A DNA stretch of 27,546 nt, taken from contig VRUF01000001.1 of NCBI GenBank assembly GCA_019456245.1, positions 1-27,546 on the forward strand, written 5' to 3'. This document shows, piece by piece, positions 16,001-23,178 of the stretch. A model generated the notes under the pieces. The model worked only from the letters and a program-made list of their open reading frames with translations, made no database searches and had not been told where the DNA came from. Position 1 is the stretch's first letter, and each line of letters begins with the position of its first letter. Position numbers and translations under genes: made by a program. This DNA comes from Planctomycetota bacterium (GTDB taxonomy: Bacteria; Planctomycetota; Phycisphaerae; Sedimentisphaerales; Anaerohalosphaeraceae).

Positions 16001-18314
16001 TCGCGAGGCTGGTCTCAACGAGGAGACATTGAAGCTCGCTGTCAATATCAAGGAAGACTTCGCAGTCTTCTTAGAGGAAATGGAATCTGTGCTGGTCGCA
16101 GAGATTAAAAACAGCGCGCTCTCAGATATTGAGAAAACAAAACAGCTGGCTGTAGTCGCGGCCGACTTTACTGAGATGCGCAGCAAGCCCTTCTTTCCTC
16201 TAGAACGCTTCGGCAAGTTCGCCATAGTAGTAAGAGATGAGAATCAAAAAGTTGTAGAGTTCATTACAAGAGATACTCGCAGGGCACGAAGGAAAGAGCT
16301 GAAGAGTATGCAGCGAATCTACGGTGATAAGACTAAATTCACTATAGCGGAGTCTCGCTTGAGTGACACCGAAGCTGCCGTACAGATGCTGCCAATCCCT
16401 CTTATTCGTAGCTTGAAGGACAGATTAAACCTAACGCCAGAGCAGAGGACTGAACTTGACGAGCTGATTATTAAAGTATCTCCGGTGCAAGGCTTCCGCC
16501 GCCACTTCCTGCGTAGGCAAGGTACGCCCGGCTTTTCTATGGATGCCATGCGAAGCTACGCTAATTATTTCTTTTTGGGTAGCAGCCACTTAGCTCGCGT
16601 TAAGTACAATGCTGACCTGCAGCGAAACATCAAAGATGTGGAGGATACTGTCCAAGCTATCACTAAGATAGACGGCGGAAATGCTGACAAACGACAGCAG
16701 ATCGTAGATCATATGAAGGAACATTTTGACTATGTTATGAATCCTAAGAACGAATATCAAGCTATCCGCGCTCTGGGATTCATTTGGTTTTTAGGATTTA
16801 ATGTGAAGGCAGCCGTGCTGAATACTACACAGGTGCCGCTTGTTGCGCTTCCAAGATTGGCGGCGGAGTTTGGTGACATAGAAGCGCTCAAGGCTTTAAC
16901 TAAAGCTGGCCGCGACGCTGTGCGCTATTGGACTAATCCAGAATTGCTTTCTTCTGAGGAACTGCAGCTGCTGGCAAGAGGAAAGGAAGAAGGCTGGCTG
17001 GACGAATCACTGGCCGCGTCGCTGGCTGCTGTCGCACAGGAAGATATACTGGAAAGGGCATTACCTGTTGGAGGTACGCGGCTCGGCTTCTTGAAGATAA
17101 GTCAAGCGTCGGCGTGGCTTTTCCATAATGCAGAGAAGCTGAATAGGAACATTACAGCACTAGCTGCCTATAGACTCTCGAGGAAGAATGGGAAAGGCAT
17201 AGAGCCTTCTTTCCAATTCGCTCGCAGAGCTGTAGACGATACACAGTTTGAATACTCTAAATGGAACAGACCTAAAATGTTCCGAGGCGGTAAAGGAGTT
17301 GTATTCCTGTTTCTCAACTACGTTCAAAACGCACTGTTTTTTGCTGCAGGGGGCGCGCCCGGAGCCCTGCGCTTTTGGTATATGATGCTGCTGATGGGAG
17401 GTTTACAGGGACTACCGTTTGCAGAGGATTTACTAGACGTGGTAGATTTCTTAGGAACTAAGCTGCGGCGACAGCTTGGATGGAAGAACCCTAAGCTGCA
17501 AAGTAGAGTTTTGCTGCGAGAATATATTAAAGAGATGATGGATAATCCAGATCTACTGCTGCACGGTATATCACACCAGAGTTTTGGTATGGCTGCGGTC
17601 GGTCAGCTGACAGGATTGCCTATCCCTTCTATAGATATGAGTGCCAGTATAGGTTTAGGGAACCTACTGCCAACGGAATTTCTTGTTAATGAAGGCAGCT
17701 TCGACAGAGCTTTCGTGCGCACTACGATGCGAGCCTCGGGAGCTGTCGGGTCGGGGGTTCTACGAATGATGCAAGGTGTCCGTAACGACGACCCAGATCT
17801 GTGGAAGCGCAGCGAAAAGTTCATGCCAGCTTTTTTGGCTAACGTCAATAAGGCGGCACGTTTCGCAGCACAAGGTGAGGAGAGAACTCGGAGGGGAGAG
17901 ATTGTTGCTGAGTTTGACATACTTGATCCTCTTGATAGACTGGAGCTTATTGGACAAGCCCTCAGCTTCACTCCTACACGCCGCTCTAAAGGGTGGGAGA
18001 GGATAATTGCCAAGCGGGAACTTATCGAGTATTACAATGGGCAGCGGAAAGTTTTATTCGCTGCATATAACTGGGCGCATGAGACAAAGGATAAAGAAGC
18101 TATCTCAGATGTGTGGAAGGAAGTAAGAAAATATAACAATCAAGTACCCTTCGGTGAGATGAAGATTTCTGCTAAGGCGCTTGGACAGTCCTTGAAAGCC
18201 AAGATAAAGAGTCGCGCTTTAGCAGAGAGGAACATCGAGATGCAACGAATCAATCGGCGTCTGGGTCAAAGCGTGGAAGAGGTCTTCGAAGAAAAAGTCC
18301 CTCCAAGCAATTAA
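13005..18314 (+). CDS. Giant internal virion protein with HEAGH metalloprotease and PLxRFG motifs
   Basis: A 1769-residue protein starting at GTG 13005 with GAGGA nine bases upstream. Visible parts in order: a disordered acidic start; a membrane-active Ala/Gly region (about residues 225-400) with a FFEEAIQELGQ helix; HEAGH at 710-714, a gluzincin-type zinc site, with candidate third ligand E789 or E793 in SFAEWQAET; long coiled-coil helices; PLERFG at 1065-1070, the PLxRFG motif of phage polyvalent proteins; a LGFNVKAAVLNTTQ segment near 1260; and hydrophobic helices around 1430-1465 (VVFLFLNYVQNALFF). It corresponds in place and size to T7 gp16, which is ejected into the host, helps DNA cross the envelope, and degrades peptidoglycan. 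Here the peptidase may replace that activity; substrate unknown. Confidence 0.8.
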   Translation: MPHPNQTPVQLLNNPIEEEEEEQPIAVAAPIPLPGNPDDLLIDAGGKDIAPRQAHFGRLPGSPFTGLFDILDRDRRVNDAIVSAQKKLGKNLKSAGAAFMEEGGTNMLAAIPETLGMTIDIFGDFLNSIDFARNTVIGVAQQEAGDPLTTIGRRAELEKLVQDLEEGRKVKFLIADPEAELFGTPAVKIIDLAGTSESLIAMGAKIRRDMAFDEGTIVPGFWTRDLPGAFGQSASFAATATLCARLGMQPGMCIAALGSIVGGSEGAREAAAYGATDEQIKTSFLSNAAFGISEAMPAMRIVERLDDATGGWVTRSLRRIPLKSSEPVLKAATRGFFEEAIQELGQAWGANITASDIAGFDPDRPMGENLLDAARIGGSAGFLLNALAVSFGLKIGRIRLREFELQRKILERLEEIDPNNPANVAGVASLLGATPEENVEFLKLMEAAGEANEKLKGYSRRTVESLTGYFENLVDDSTMSFQARTLAMQALADIADPTATLTIPAESRNRTSRLAQSNGLPAVIEVLNLVPMGAETGFQPGVTAGQALGSSKALFVAADTGNLHAVASAENILQSLLTQRDEGIMHVEGINIDAVVTAAEKSLDRRKQVLEIELDLRRTVQAFLNDLQKNVFPDIKVLGLDTATSEMFVLTGITGRDLGSGTVGLSAAFKDVQILAFSLRRMQNFLEVDSNGKRVLSEKGKTEFFETLMHEAGHAIFQQLILKAPKETRQAIRLEYEAWRVRLAEGTGVDWAAGVTTARATRFDEVSQSMGSVLDASSEDMVYLTSFAEWQAETVAKHAAFQEIRNPIVKDYFEEVRQKMEEAYEKAFDPSLKGIGLERPPTTEAWIESLPARSAYQKKLQDIKTSGQTVDRLTAWKKLTGFEGNPELNDTLDTFNRFLDVTLNIIQVARLNEHITGLQEYVDTLRQWSAFKNNRIAVAQERVKQWRRLGKNDARRLAKFLYEETLSEEFIIPPNLTVELDENGKLLLTGLTEEQKQKIREAGLNEETLKLAVNIKEDFAVFLEEMESVLVAEIKNSALSDIEKTKQLAVVAADFTEMRSKPFFPLERFGKFAIVVRDENQKVVEFITRDTRRARRKELKSMQRIYGDKTKFTIAESRLSDTEAAVQMLPIPLIRSLKDRLNLTPEQRTELDELIIKVSPVQGFRRHFLRRQGTPGFSMDAMRSYANYFFLGSSHLARVKYNADLQRNIKDVEDTVQAITKIDGGNADKRQQIVDHMKEHFDYVMNPKNEYQAIRALGFIWFLGFNVKAAVLNTTQVPLVALPRLAAEFGDIEALKALTKAGRDAVRYWTNPELLSSEELQLLARGKEEGWLDESLAASLAAVAQEDILERALPVGGTRLGFLKISQASAWLFHNAEKLNRNITALAAYRLSRKNGKGIEPSFQFARRAVDDTQFEYSKWNRPKMFRGGKGVVFLFLNYVQNALFFAAGGAPGALRFWYMMLLMGGLQGLPFAEDLLDVVDFLGTKLRRQLGWKNPKLQSRVLLREYIKEMMDNPDLLLHGISHQSFGMAAVGQLTGLPIPSIDMSASIGLGNLLPTEFLVNEGSFDRAFVRTTMRASGAVGSGVLRMMQGVRNDDPDLWKRSEKFMPAFLANVNKAARFAAQGEERTRRGEIVAEFDILDPLDRLELIGQALSFTPTRRSKGWERIIAKRELIEYYNGQRKVLFAAYNWAHETKDKEAISDVWKEVRKYNNQVPFGEMKISAKALGQSLKAKIKSRALAERNIEMQRINRRLGQSVEEVFEEKVPPSN

Positions 18315-18489
18315 GACAAGGCACACATTTCTGCAGCATCATTCTTCTGCGCCAGAACTGTATGGTGGTCCTGTGAACGCCGAGGTGTTCTGCAAGCAAG
18401 CCCGTTCTGACTTTATTGTTTGCCTGCAGCATACTGTAGATGCAGCAGTAGTCGCAGGCTTCAGCCAGTTCCTGCATTAGGTTCTGCAA
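18250..18489 (-). CDS. Small helix-turn-helix protein with Cys-rich end
   Basis: A 79-residue ORF starting at TTG 18489, supported by GGAGG with a six-base gap; the next in-frame ATG (18477) lacks good spacing. Residues ~27-50 (VRTGLLAEHLGVHRTTIQFW, then RRRM) match a helix-turn-helix with a recognition helix RTTIQFWRRR. The later part has CVPCLNC, possibly a metal or disulphide site. Its start overlaps the end of the primase-like gene, and its last 65 bases lie antisense to the end of the giant virion gene. It could regulate the switch between the converging transcription units. Reality of the gene is fairly likely but not certain. Confidence 0.55.
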   Translation of the reverse strand: MQNLMQELAEACDYCCIYSMLQANNKVRTGLLAEHLGVHRTTIQFWRRRMMLQKCVPCLNCLEGLFLRRPLPRFDPDAD

Positions 18490-19693
18490 CCGGAGCCTCC
18501 TGTATATAGCTTGGAGTAGTTATGTATTGATCGTCTTTGAACTGACGAACAATTAAAAAGCCTCCTTGTAGTCCTGCTATTATTGCCGCTTCAAAGCTTG
18601 TATAGCTCATCGTCTTGAACACGAGCTTGTACAATTCTGTGCGGGAGATTGACTTGTGGATACGGACGAGATTAACTAAGTCTTGTGCGTAGCGAGTGTC
18701 TTCCGTTTCTCCTATCAATGCAAAGACCTTCGGCATATCCGCCTCGAGTGCGCTTATGATTTTAGCTGCGGCCTCGAGTTCGTCACGGAGGATGACGCGT
18801 TCATCCTTGCGAGCGGCAGAGATAACTATGCTAAGTTTGTGCATGTGGGTTTGCTTTCGAGCTAAGTAGCCGGCGAACTTTGGGTTGTCGAGGAGGCCCG
18901 GCGCTCGGTTATTGTGCTCTTCGTACCACTGCTCTCCATAAGTGATAGCATCGGGATGCAATACGTACTCCCCGTTTATAAGAGAAATGACTTCCAAGTC
19001 CCGAGCGAGCCGATTTCCTTCTTCTTTGAAATTTTTGGGCACCGCCAGCCCAGGATACGTGACGAGACGCCTCTTGCGCTCTCCATAAACAAAGACGCAA
19101 CGGGACGTAAAGCCGCCACCTATCATGTACTCGGGAAAGTTTCCAGCGAGCCAAGCTGGTGTTGTACAGGCGATTAAGTTTATCCACGGATTCTCTATCT
19201 TGTCGGAGCCCTGGGTTTTTGTTCGTTTCTCCCAGACACCAAGTTTTCCATCCCACAAGTCCACTAGAACGTCGATCATTTCTCGGTCTTTGGGGTTCAA
19301 AAAAGAACCAAACTCCGAAGAAGCGATTGTTAGACAACTCATAGGAAAATATGAGCCATCCTCCTGTAAAATACCTTCGGTGGACTCCGCTAATGCGGTA
19401 GTGAGTGCCTGCCACGTTACTGCATCTGGCCCAAATTTGATGCCTCCAATTTGTTTCAACAGGGCCATCCCTATCGAGGCAGTCGTAGATTTGTTCACAA
19501 TACCTGGTGGAGCTACTAAGATTATATAGAAGTTCGGCGTCCATTGGAAGTATCCTTGGTCGATGAAGACCTTGCGTTGAAGCGCGCCGGCTATGGTAGA
19601 CACAGCAGTCCAGAAGTGAAATTTATCGGGAGCTTCGCTGTGACTTGAATAGTCCATGTAGGCACGAAGCCAATCTTTGTAGAGCCTGGCCAC
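18461..19693 (-). CDS. DUF3987-type replicative primase/helicase-like ATPase
   Basis: A 410-residue protein starting at GTG 19693; no good Shine-Dalgarno site is seen. Residues 5-50 (DWLRAYMDYSSHSEAP, then FHFWTAVSTIAGALQRKVFI) and the strand leading into LVAPPGIVNKST (59-70) match the DUF3987 family of phage and plasmid replication ATPases. The P-loop is unusual: the expected Gly before Lys is Asn68. SEFG (126-129), a CTTPAW sensor-like segment (176-181) and an Arg (R198) in GGGFTSRCVF complete the core. A C-terminal winged-helix-like part (ISRTELYKLVFKTM) may bind DNA. It probably works with the polymerase encoded just upstream. Confidence 0.7.
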   Translation of the reverse strand: MARLYKDWLRAYMDYSSHSEAPDKFHFWTAVSTIAGALQRKVFIDQGYFQWTPNFYIILVAPPGIVNKSTTASIGMALLKQIGGIKFGPDAVTWQALTTALAESTEGILQEDGSYFPMSCLTIASSEFGSFLNPKDREMIDVLVDLWDGKLGVWEKRTKTQGSDKIENPWINLIACTTPAWLAGNFPEYMIGGGFTSRCVFVYGERKRRLVTYPGLAVPKNFKEEGNRLARDLEVISLINGEYVLHPDAITYGEQWYEEHNNRAPGLLDNPKFAGYLARKQTHMHKLSIVISAARKDERVILRDELEAAAKIISALEADMPKVFALIGETEDTRYAQDLVNLVRIHKSISRTELYKLVFKTMSYTSFEAAIIAGLQGGFLIVRQFKDDQYITTPSYIQEAPVAEPNAGTG

Positions 19694-19738
19694 GACTCTA
19701 TCTCGGGTGAATTATTGGTGGAAATTCATACGAGTTAT

Positions 19739-22135
19739 TTAATCGGGCCAGCTTACTTTCTGTATATCTCCCCAAGACTTGGAGCTGAGAGATAAACCAG
19801 CTTGGAAAACAAGGGGATCGTCGTAAGGTACAACGACTCGGCAACATTTCTTTAGTTCCTTTAAAGTATCCGGGTGGCCAGTGTGGTACTGACCAACCAC
19901 GGAGTCATGAACCTGCAATAGTACTTCTGCATGTAGTTTTCGATTGTTCCAGATGTTTACTATAATTTTGTTAGTTGCAATAGCTACTGTAGACTGCGGT
20001 ATCCAAGCTATTGCTTCTTTCAAAAGGTTCTCGATACGGTCGAAGTAGAATCTTCGGAATCCGTAACGGTTCTCTACATAACGTCGAGTCATTATTTGAT
20101 TTAGTATTTCTTCGTGCCACTCCTTTATCTTTGGATGGGCCGCAAACCAGCGGTCGATGAAGTCTTCCGCCTCTTGCCGGGAGATTCTCAGGGTTTTAGA
20201 CAGCTGGAAAGCTGTTACAACGTAGTTAATAGCGTGAACTCCAACCTTAACCTTGTCACGGTTATGCTTCGTGACGGGGCCAGAGAACATTAGCTTACAG
20301 TTCTCGTCGTGAACATCTACACTCTTGTCGCGGAAGATGTCCATGAGTTCTTTATCGTCTGCCTCCCATGCAACTACCTGCAAGTCAGCTTGTGGTAGGT
20401 CAACGTCAAACATGACGCAGCCGGGGTCCGGGATAAAGATCTTCCTCAAGTTGGGAATGTCTAGCTGGATGTCTTCTCCCTTATCACCTATGGTTATATT
20501 TTGTAGGTTAGTTCCAAAGCCGAAAGCATCCTTTGCTGAAGCGAAACGGTAGGTTTCAGTGCCACATATTTTCATGGTGCAGCGAACTCTGCCGTCGGCA
20601 TCTAGCTTGGAGTTGATGAAGCCAAGAGCTTGGCCCAGTTTGCGAGCCTCGATTACAGCGTAGGTTACTGGAGAAAGAAGAATGTTATCCTTGGCAATCT
20701 CCATTAGAGCATCTTCATCCAAGGTGGTCTTCTTTGTTTTGTAGTTGTAAATGCGGCGATGCTGGAAATCTTCATAGAATAACTTGGTGAGCTGCTTGGG
20801 GGAGCGCGGGTTGACTGGGTGGCCGATCAATCGACCTAATCTGTTTTCCCGTTCGGCTACTTCATCCATTAAGGACATCATGAGGTCGGTACGGACTTTG
20901 CTATCTGAAAGGATGCCGCGCAGCATCATGTGGAGCGTCGGCATCCAGAGATTCATCATAAACTCGAGCGGCTCTTCTAAGCCTAAAGTTTCTACCAGCT
21001 CCTCTAGCTCGTAGCTGCATTCCAAGGTGACGCAACAGTCCTTACAGTTGTAAGCCCAAAGGTCGTCTTCGCTGTGTATTCTAGGGTTCCATTCTTTACC
21101 TTCATCTTTCCAATAGATATGATTCTTTAAGTAGAGAGATGAGATAAAGTCTAAGCCTTTAAGCAGGCCGGCCCAGCAAACGTGCTGCATTATCATCGTG
21201 TCAAATGCTGGCTCCGGTATAAAGCCCCAATGCTTGCCAATATACTGTACATCGTAATGCCAGTTTTGTCCGGCCAGCTCAACTGCAGGGTGGAGGAGCA
21301 GTAGTCGTAAAGCAAGAACGATTTCGAGCTCTTCCTCCAAAGTCCAATAGCCTTCATCACTCTCCAAGCACATGAATGGGATACATATAGCTTCAAGGCT
21401 GCTCCATGCGATACCAATGCAAGCAATATGTCCTCGTCGAGTTTCGATATCTCCGCCGAGTCGAAATGTATCTCCGTCGCGCTCAGCTTCTTCTGCAAGC
21501 GTAAAAAGCTGGAGGAGGGTCCCCATCGCAGCTTTGAAGGTCGGACGGAGGACGAACTTGTAGTCGGGATATCGTATTTCTGGATAAAGACTCTCGCGGC
21601 GAGCGCGTCGTAGGTCGTGGACTGCAAGATATCTCCAAGCCCATACACGAAGGATGGCGGCAGGGTGGTAAGTTGGGATAACTTTAAAGGTATTCCCATT
21701 GATTCGCAGGGAAGGGATACTGGAACCTCTCCACTTAGTAATACCTTCATGGCCACAGATTGCCCAGAGAGGTGTCGCTCCAAAAGCGATGATAACGTTT
21801 GGCTTAACCTTGTCGATTTCTTCGTAGAGCTCTTGCATTCCTTCAAATACTTTTTCATTAGGATGTCTTCCAAGGATCATAGTGATGTGCTTAGCGGCGG
21901 CGACTGTTTTGTTGTAGAACCACTGCTCCATCTTGTTGCCCGGCGGCTGATACTTGCAAACGTTTGTGATGTAGCAATCTGCCCGAGCGATGCCTGCCTC
22001 GTGAAGCATCTTGGTCATTTCAATCCCCGAGGCTCCGACAAAGGGCCGCCCTTCTTCGACTTCCGTCTTGCCTGGAGCCTCACCTACTACCATCACTCTG
22101 GCAGGGGCCGGCCCGTAACCGGGGACTTTAGTCAT
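19739..22135 (-). CDS. Uracil-DNA glycosylase (family 4-like) fused to DNA polymerase I
   Basis: A 798-residue protein, ATG 22135 with AGGAA about six bases upstream. Residues 1-180 are UDG-like: GEAPG (18-22), GRPFVG (29-34), YITNVCKYQPPGN (55-67) and YHPAAILR (156-163). Residues ~225-370 are a 3'-5' exonuclease with DIE (229-231), N291-x3-D295 and Y362-x3-D366, all intact. Residues ~400-798 are family A polymerase: motif A around D579-Q586, motif B R626-K630-H634-Y638, motif C VHDS (742-745). The catalytic aspartates D579 and D744 are present. The UDG part lacks the N-terminal CxxC of Fe-S family 4 enzymes. SPO1-type phage polymerases are known to carry such a domain. This is the likely replicase. 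Confidence 0.9.
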   Translation of the reverse strand: MTKVPGYGPAPARVMVVGEAPGKTEVEEGRPFVGASGIEMTKMLHEAGIARADCYITNVCKYQPPGNKMEQWFYNKTVAAAKHITMILGRHPNEKVFEGMQELYEEIDKVKPNVIIAFGATPLWAICGHEGITKWRGSSIPSLRINGNTFKVIPTYHPAAILRVWAWRYLAVHDLRRARRESLYPEIRYPDYKFVLRPTFKAAMGTLLQLFTLAEEAERDGDTFRLGGDIETRRGHIACIGIAWSSLEAICIPFMCLESDEGYWTLEEELEIVLALRLLLLHPAVELAGQNWHYDVQYIGKHWGFIPEPAFDTMIMQHVCWAGLLKGLDFISSLYLKNHIYWKDEGKEWNPRIHSEDDLWAYNCKDCCVTLECSYELEELVETLGLEEPLEFMMNLWMPTLHMMLRGILSDSKVRTDLMMSLMDEVAERENRLGRLIGHPVNPRSPKQLTKLFYEDFQHRRIYNYKTKKTTLDEDALMEIAKDNILLSPVTYAVIEARKLGQALGFINSKLDADGRVRCTMKICGTETYRFASAKDAFGFGTNLQNITIGDKGEDIQLDIPNLRKIFIPDPGCVMFDVDLPQADLQVVAWEADDKELMDIFRDKSVDVHDENCKLMFSGPVTKHNRDKVKVGVHAINYVVTAFQLSKTLRISRQEAEDFIDRWFAAHPKIKEWHEEILNQIMTRRYVENRYGFRRFYFDRIENLLKEAIAWIPQSTVAIATNKIIVNIWNNRKLHAEVLLQVHDSVVGQYHTGHPDTLKELKKCCRVVVPYDDPLVFQAGLSLSSKSWGDIQKVSWPD

Positions 22136-22298
22136 GGTATTTCCTGTTGGGCAGTCGGTAGCCTTTTTGCCGTATCCAACGAAACGTCAAGCTGTCTATC
22201 TTGCGGCTGGACACTATTCCCCTTTTCTGGAAGTGTTGGCGCATGGCTCGATAAAAAGCAGACCTGTCTGGTTTATTCCATTGCCAACCTATCGGCAT
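22128..22298 (-). CDS. Small basic protein upstream of the polymerase
   Basis: A 56-residue ORF with GGAGG eight bases before ATG 22298; its stop overlaps the polymerase start by eight bases. This arrangement suggests real translation and coupling. The protein is basic, with aromatic residues at the start (IGWQWNKPDRSAFYRAM) and Arg/Lys-rich helices (FRWIRQKGYRLPNRKYHD). Nucleic-acid binding is possible from charge alone. No family recognised. Confidence 0.65.
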   Translation of the reverse strand: MPIGWQWNKPDRSAFYRAMRQHFQKRGIVSSRKIDSLTFRWIRQKGYRLPNRKYHD

Positions 22299-22306
22299 CC
22301 TCTCGT

Positions 22307-22324
22307 CCTCCCTCAGTCATGGTG
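22307..22324 (-). promoter_or_regulatory. Gene-junction sequence, type A (copy 1)
   Basis: Read on the minus strand, a CACCA-TGACTGAGGGAGG sequence contains the stop of the coiled-coil gene and the ribosome site of the 56-residue gene. Close copies occur at 22755-22775 and 23375-23397. Confidence 0.6.
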
Positions 22325-22751
22325 TTTCCTGCTGTTGCTCTTGTAGGGTCGCCAAAGCATCCAGCAATTCTTGGTCGTCTGGGAAAACGATATTGTCTCG
22401 GTATAATTGCGGACTTATTTTCTTTGCAGCCTTAACCACCTTCTCCATCGCTTCTATTCGGTTTTGTAACTGCGCTTTATCGGCGTCCAGATTCATTGCT
22501 TCATTGGCATGTATGCGACATTTTTCCAGCAGCCGTTCATTCTCAGCCAGCATTTCTCGCATGGTTGCTGCTGCTAATACTGCATCTATAGCTATACATT
22601 TTTCAGCGTGAGCCGGTGCTACATCACAGTGGTTACAATAACTACAACAATATTGTGGCTCGGTCGATAAATCATTATGAGTTGGGTAGCAGGCTTCTTC
22701 ATAAATTATCTCTAAAGCCTTAATATGCACCTCTACCTTTTCTTTGTCCAT
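22317..22751 (-). CDS. Coiled-coil protein with Cys-rich N-terminal part
   Basis: A 144-residue protein with GGGAG eight bases before ATG 22751. Residues 21-52 carry clustered Cys and His (CYPTH, CCSYCNHCDV, HAEKC), consistent with a zinc-binding site. Residues ~55-120 form a charged helix or coiled coil (AENERLLEKCRIHANEAM, KAQLQNRIEAMEKVV). Unknown function; it belongs to the small early-type genes feeding the replication operon. Cys-His spacing does not match a named finger class that I recognise. Confidence 0.7.
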   Translation of the reverse strand: MDKEKVEVHIKALEIIYEEACYPTHNDLSTEPQYCCSYCNHCDVAPAHAEKCIAIDAVLAAATMREMLAENERLLEKCRIHANEAMNLDADKAQLQNRIEAMEKVVKAAKKISPQLYRDNIVFPDDQELLDALATLQEQQQETP

Positions 22752-22754
22752 CCT

Positions 22755-22775
22755 ATATCTCCCTCAATTATGGTG
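22755..22775 (-). promoter_or_regulatory. Gene-junction sequence, type A (copy 2)
   Basis: The minus strand reads CACCATAATTGAGGGAGATAT, holding the stop of the 54-residue gene and the GGGAG ribosome site of the coiled-coil gene. It differs from copies 1 and 3 at few positions. Confidence 0.6.
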
Positions 22776-22932
22776 CTTTCCACTTATCGTGGTCAGAAGT
22801 TGGCTGAACCCAGTTGTTGTTGAACTGCCATTTACGGGCACTATCCTGCATAGCACATGACGAAGGCGGCAACCACATGGAGCACAAATTCAGTAGCCTG
22901 CGCATCAGCCAATACTTAAAATCTTCAATCAT
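22768..22932 (-). CDS. Small hypothetical protein rich in Trp
   Basis: A 54-residue ORF with AAGGAGA five bases before ATG 22932; it fills an otherwise empty stretch between two genes. It begins with an amphipathic helix (IEDFKYWLMRRLLNLCSMWL) and continues with a hydrophilic part (KWQFNNNWVQP) ending WKAP. The stop lies within the conserved junction sequence that carries the next gene's ribosome site. Not recognised. Confidence 0.6.
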   Translation of the reverse strand: MIEDFKYWLMRRLLNLCSMWLPPSSCAMQDSARKWQFNNNWVQPTSDHDKWKAP

Positions 22933-22937
22933 GTTCT

Positions 22938-22960
22938 TCTCCTTTCTCGTCAGTCAAATG
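22938..22960 (-). promoter_or_regulatory. Gene-junction sequence, type B (copy 1)
   Basis: The minus strand reads TTTGACTGACGAGAAAGGAG, combining the stop of the zinc-ribbon gene with the AAGGAG ribosome site of the 54-residue gene. It is nearly identical to 23156-23178. Confidence 0.65.
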
Positions 22961-23150
22961 AACTTTTAAGTTCACCGGCTTGAGACACCCATGTTTCGTT
23001 TTGCAGAATCCCCCAATCTTCGCCGTCTGCTGGATTACACCAAGGGCAAGGAGTATCTTTCGCCGCTTGTTTGTTACTTAGGTCGTTCACTAGATACGGG
23101 AGGCCGCATTCCTCACACCACACCCACAGGCTGATATACGACTTACTCAT
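22950..23150 (-). CDS. Small two-CxxC zinc-ribbon-like protein
   Basis: A 66-residue protein with AAGGAGA seven bases before ATG 23150. It has CEEC near residue 12 and CPWC near 35, a four-Cys pattern typical of small zinc ribbons. Trp/Tyr-rich flanks (SLWVWCEECGLPYLV) and an acidic end follow. It could bind nucleic acid or a host protein. Family not recognised. Confidence 0.7.
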   Translation of the reverse strand: MSKSYISLWVWCEECGLPYLVNDLSNKQAAKDTPCPWCNPADGEDWGILQNETWVSQAGELKSSFD

Positions 23151-23155
23151 ACGTC

Positions 23156-23178
23156 TCTCCTTTCTTGTCAGTCATTGG
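23156..23178 (-). promoter_or_regulatory. Gene-junction sequence, type B (copy 2)
   Basis: The minus strand reads AATGACTGACAAGAAAGGAG, combining the stop of the 67-residue gene (23168-23371) with the AAGGAG ribosome site of the zinc-ribbon gene. It matches 22938-22960 at almost every position. Confidence 0.65.

Noticed and set aside
15605..16225. 206-codon minus-strand frame opposite the giant virion gene
   Set aside because: Serine/phenylalanine-rich sequence typical of an antisense shadow of a Lys/Glu-rich helix; no start signal.
18909..19544. 211-codon minus-strand frame inside the primase-like gene
   Set aside because: It lies in a different frame of a gene with clear homology motifs; the composition is arbitrary and no ribosome site supports it.
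21617..22435. 272-codon + strand frame opposite the UDG part of the polymerase
   Set aside because: It is antisense to a gene with strong motifs, has no recognisable domain, and crosses the boundary of three minus-strand genes.
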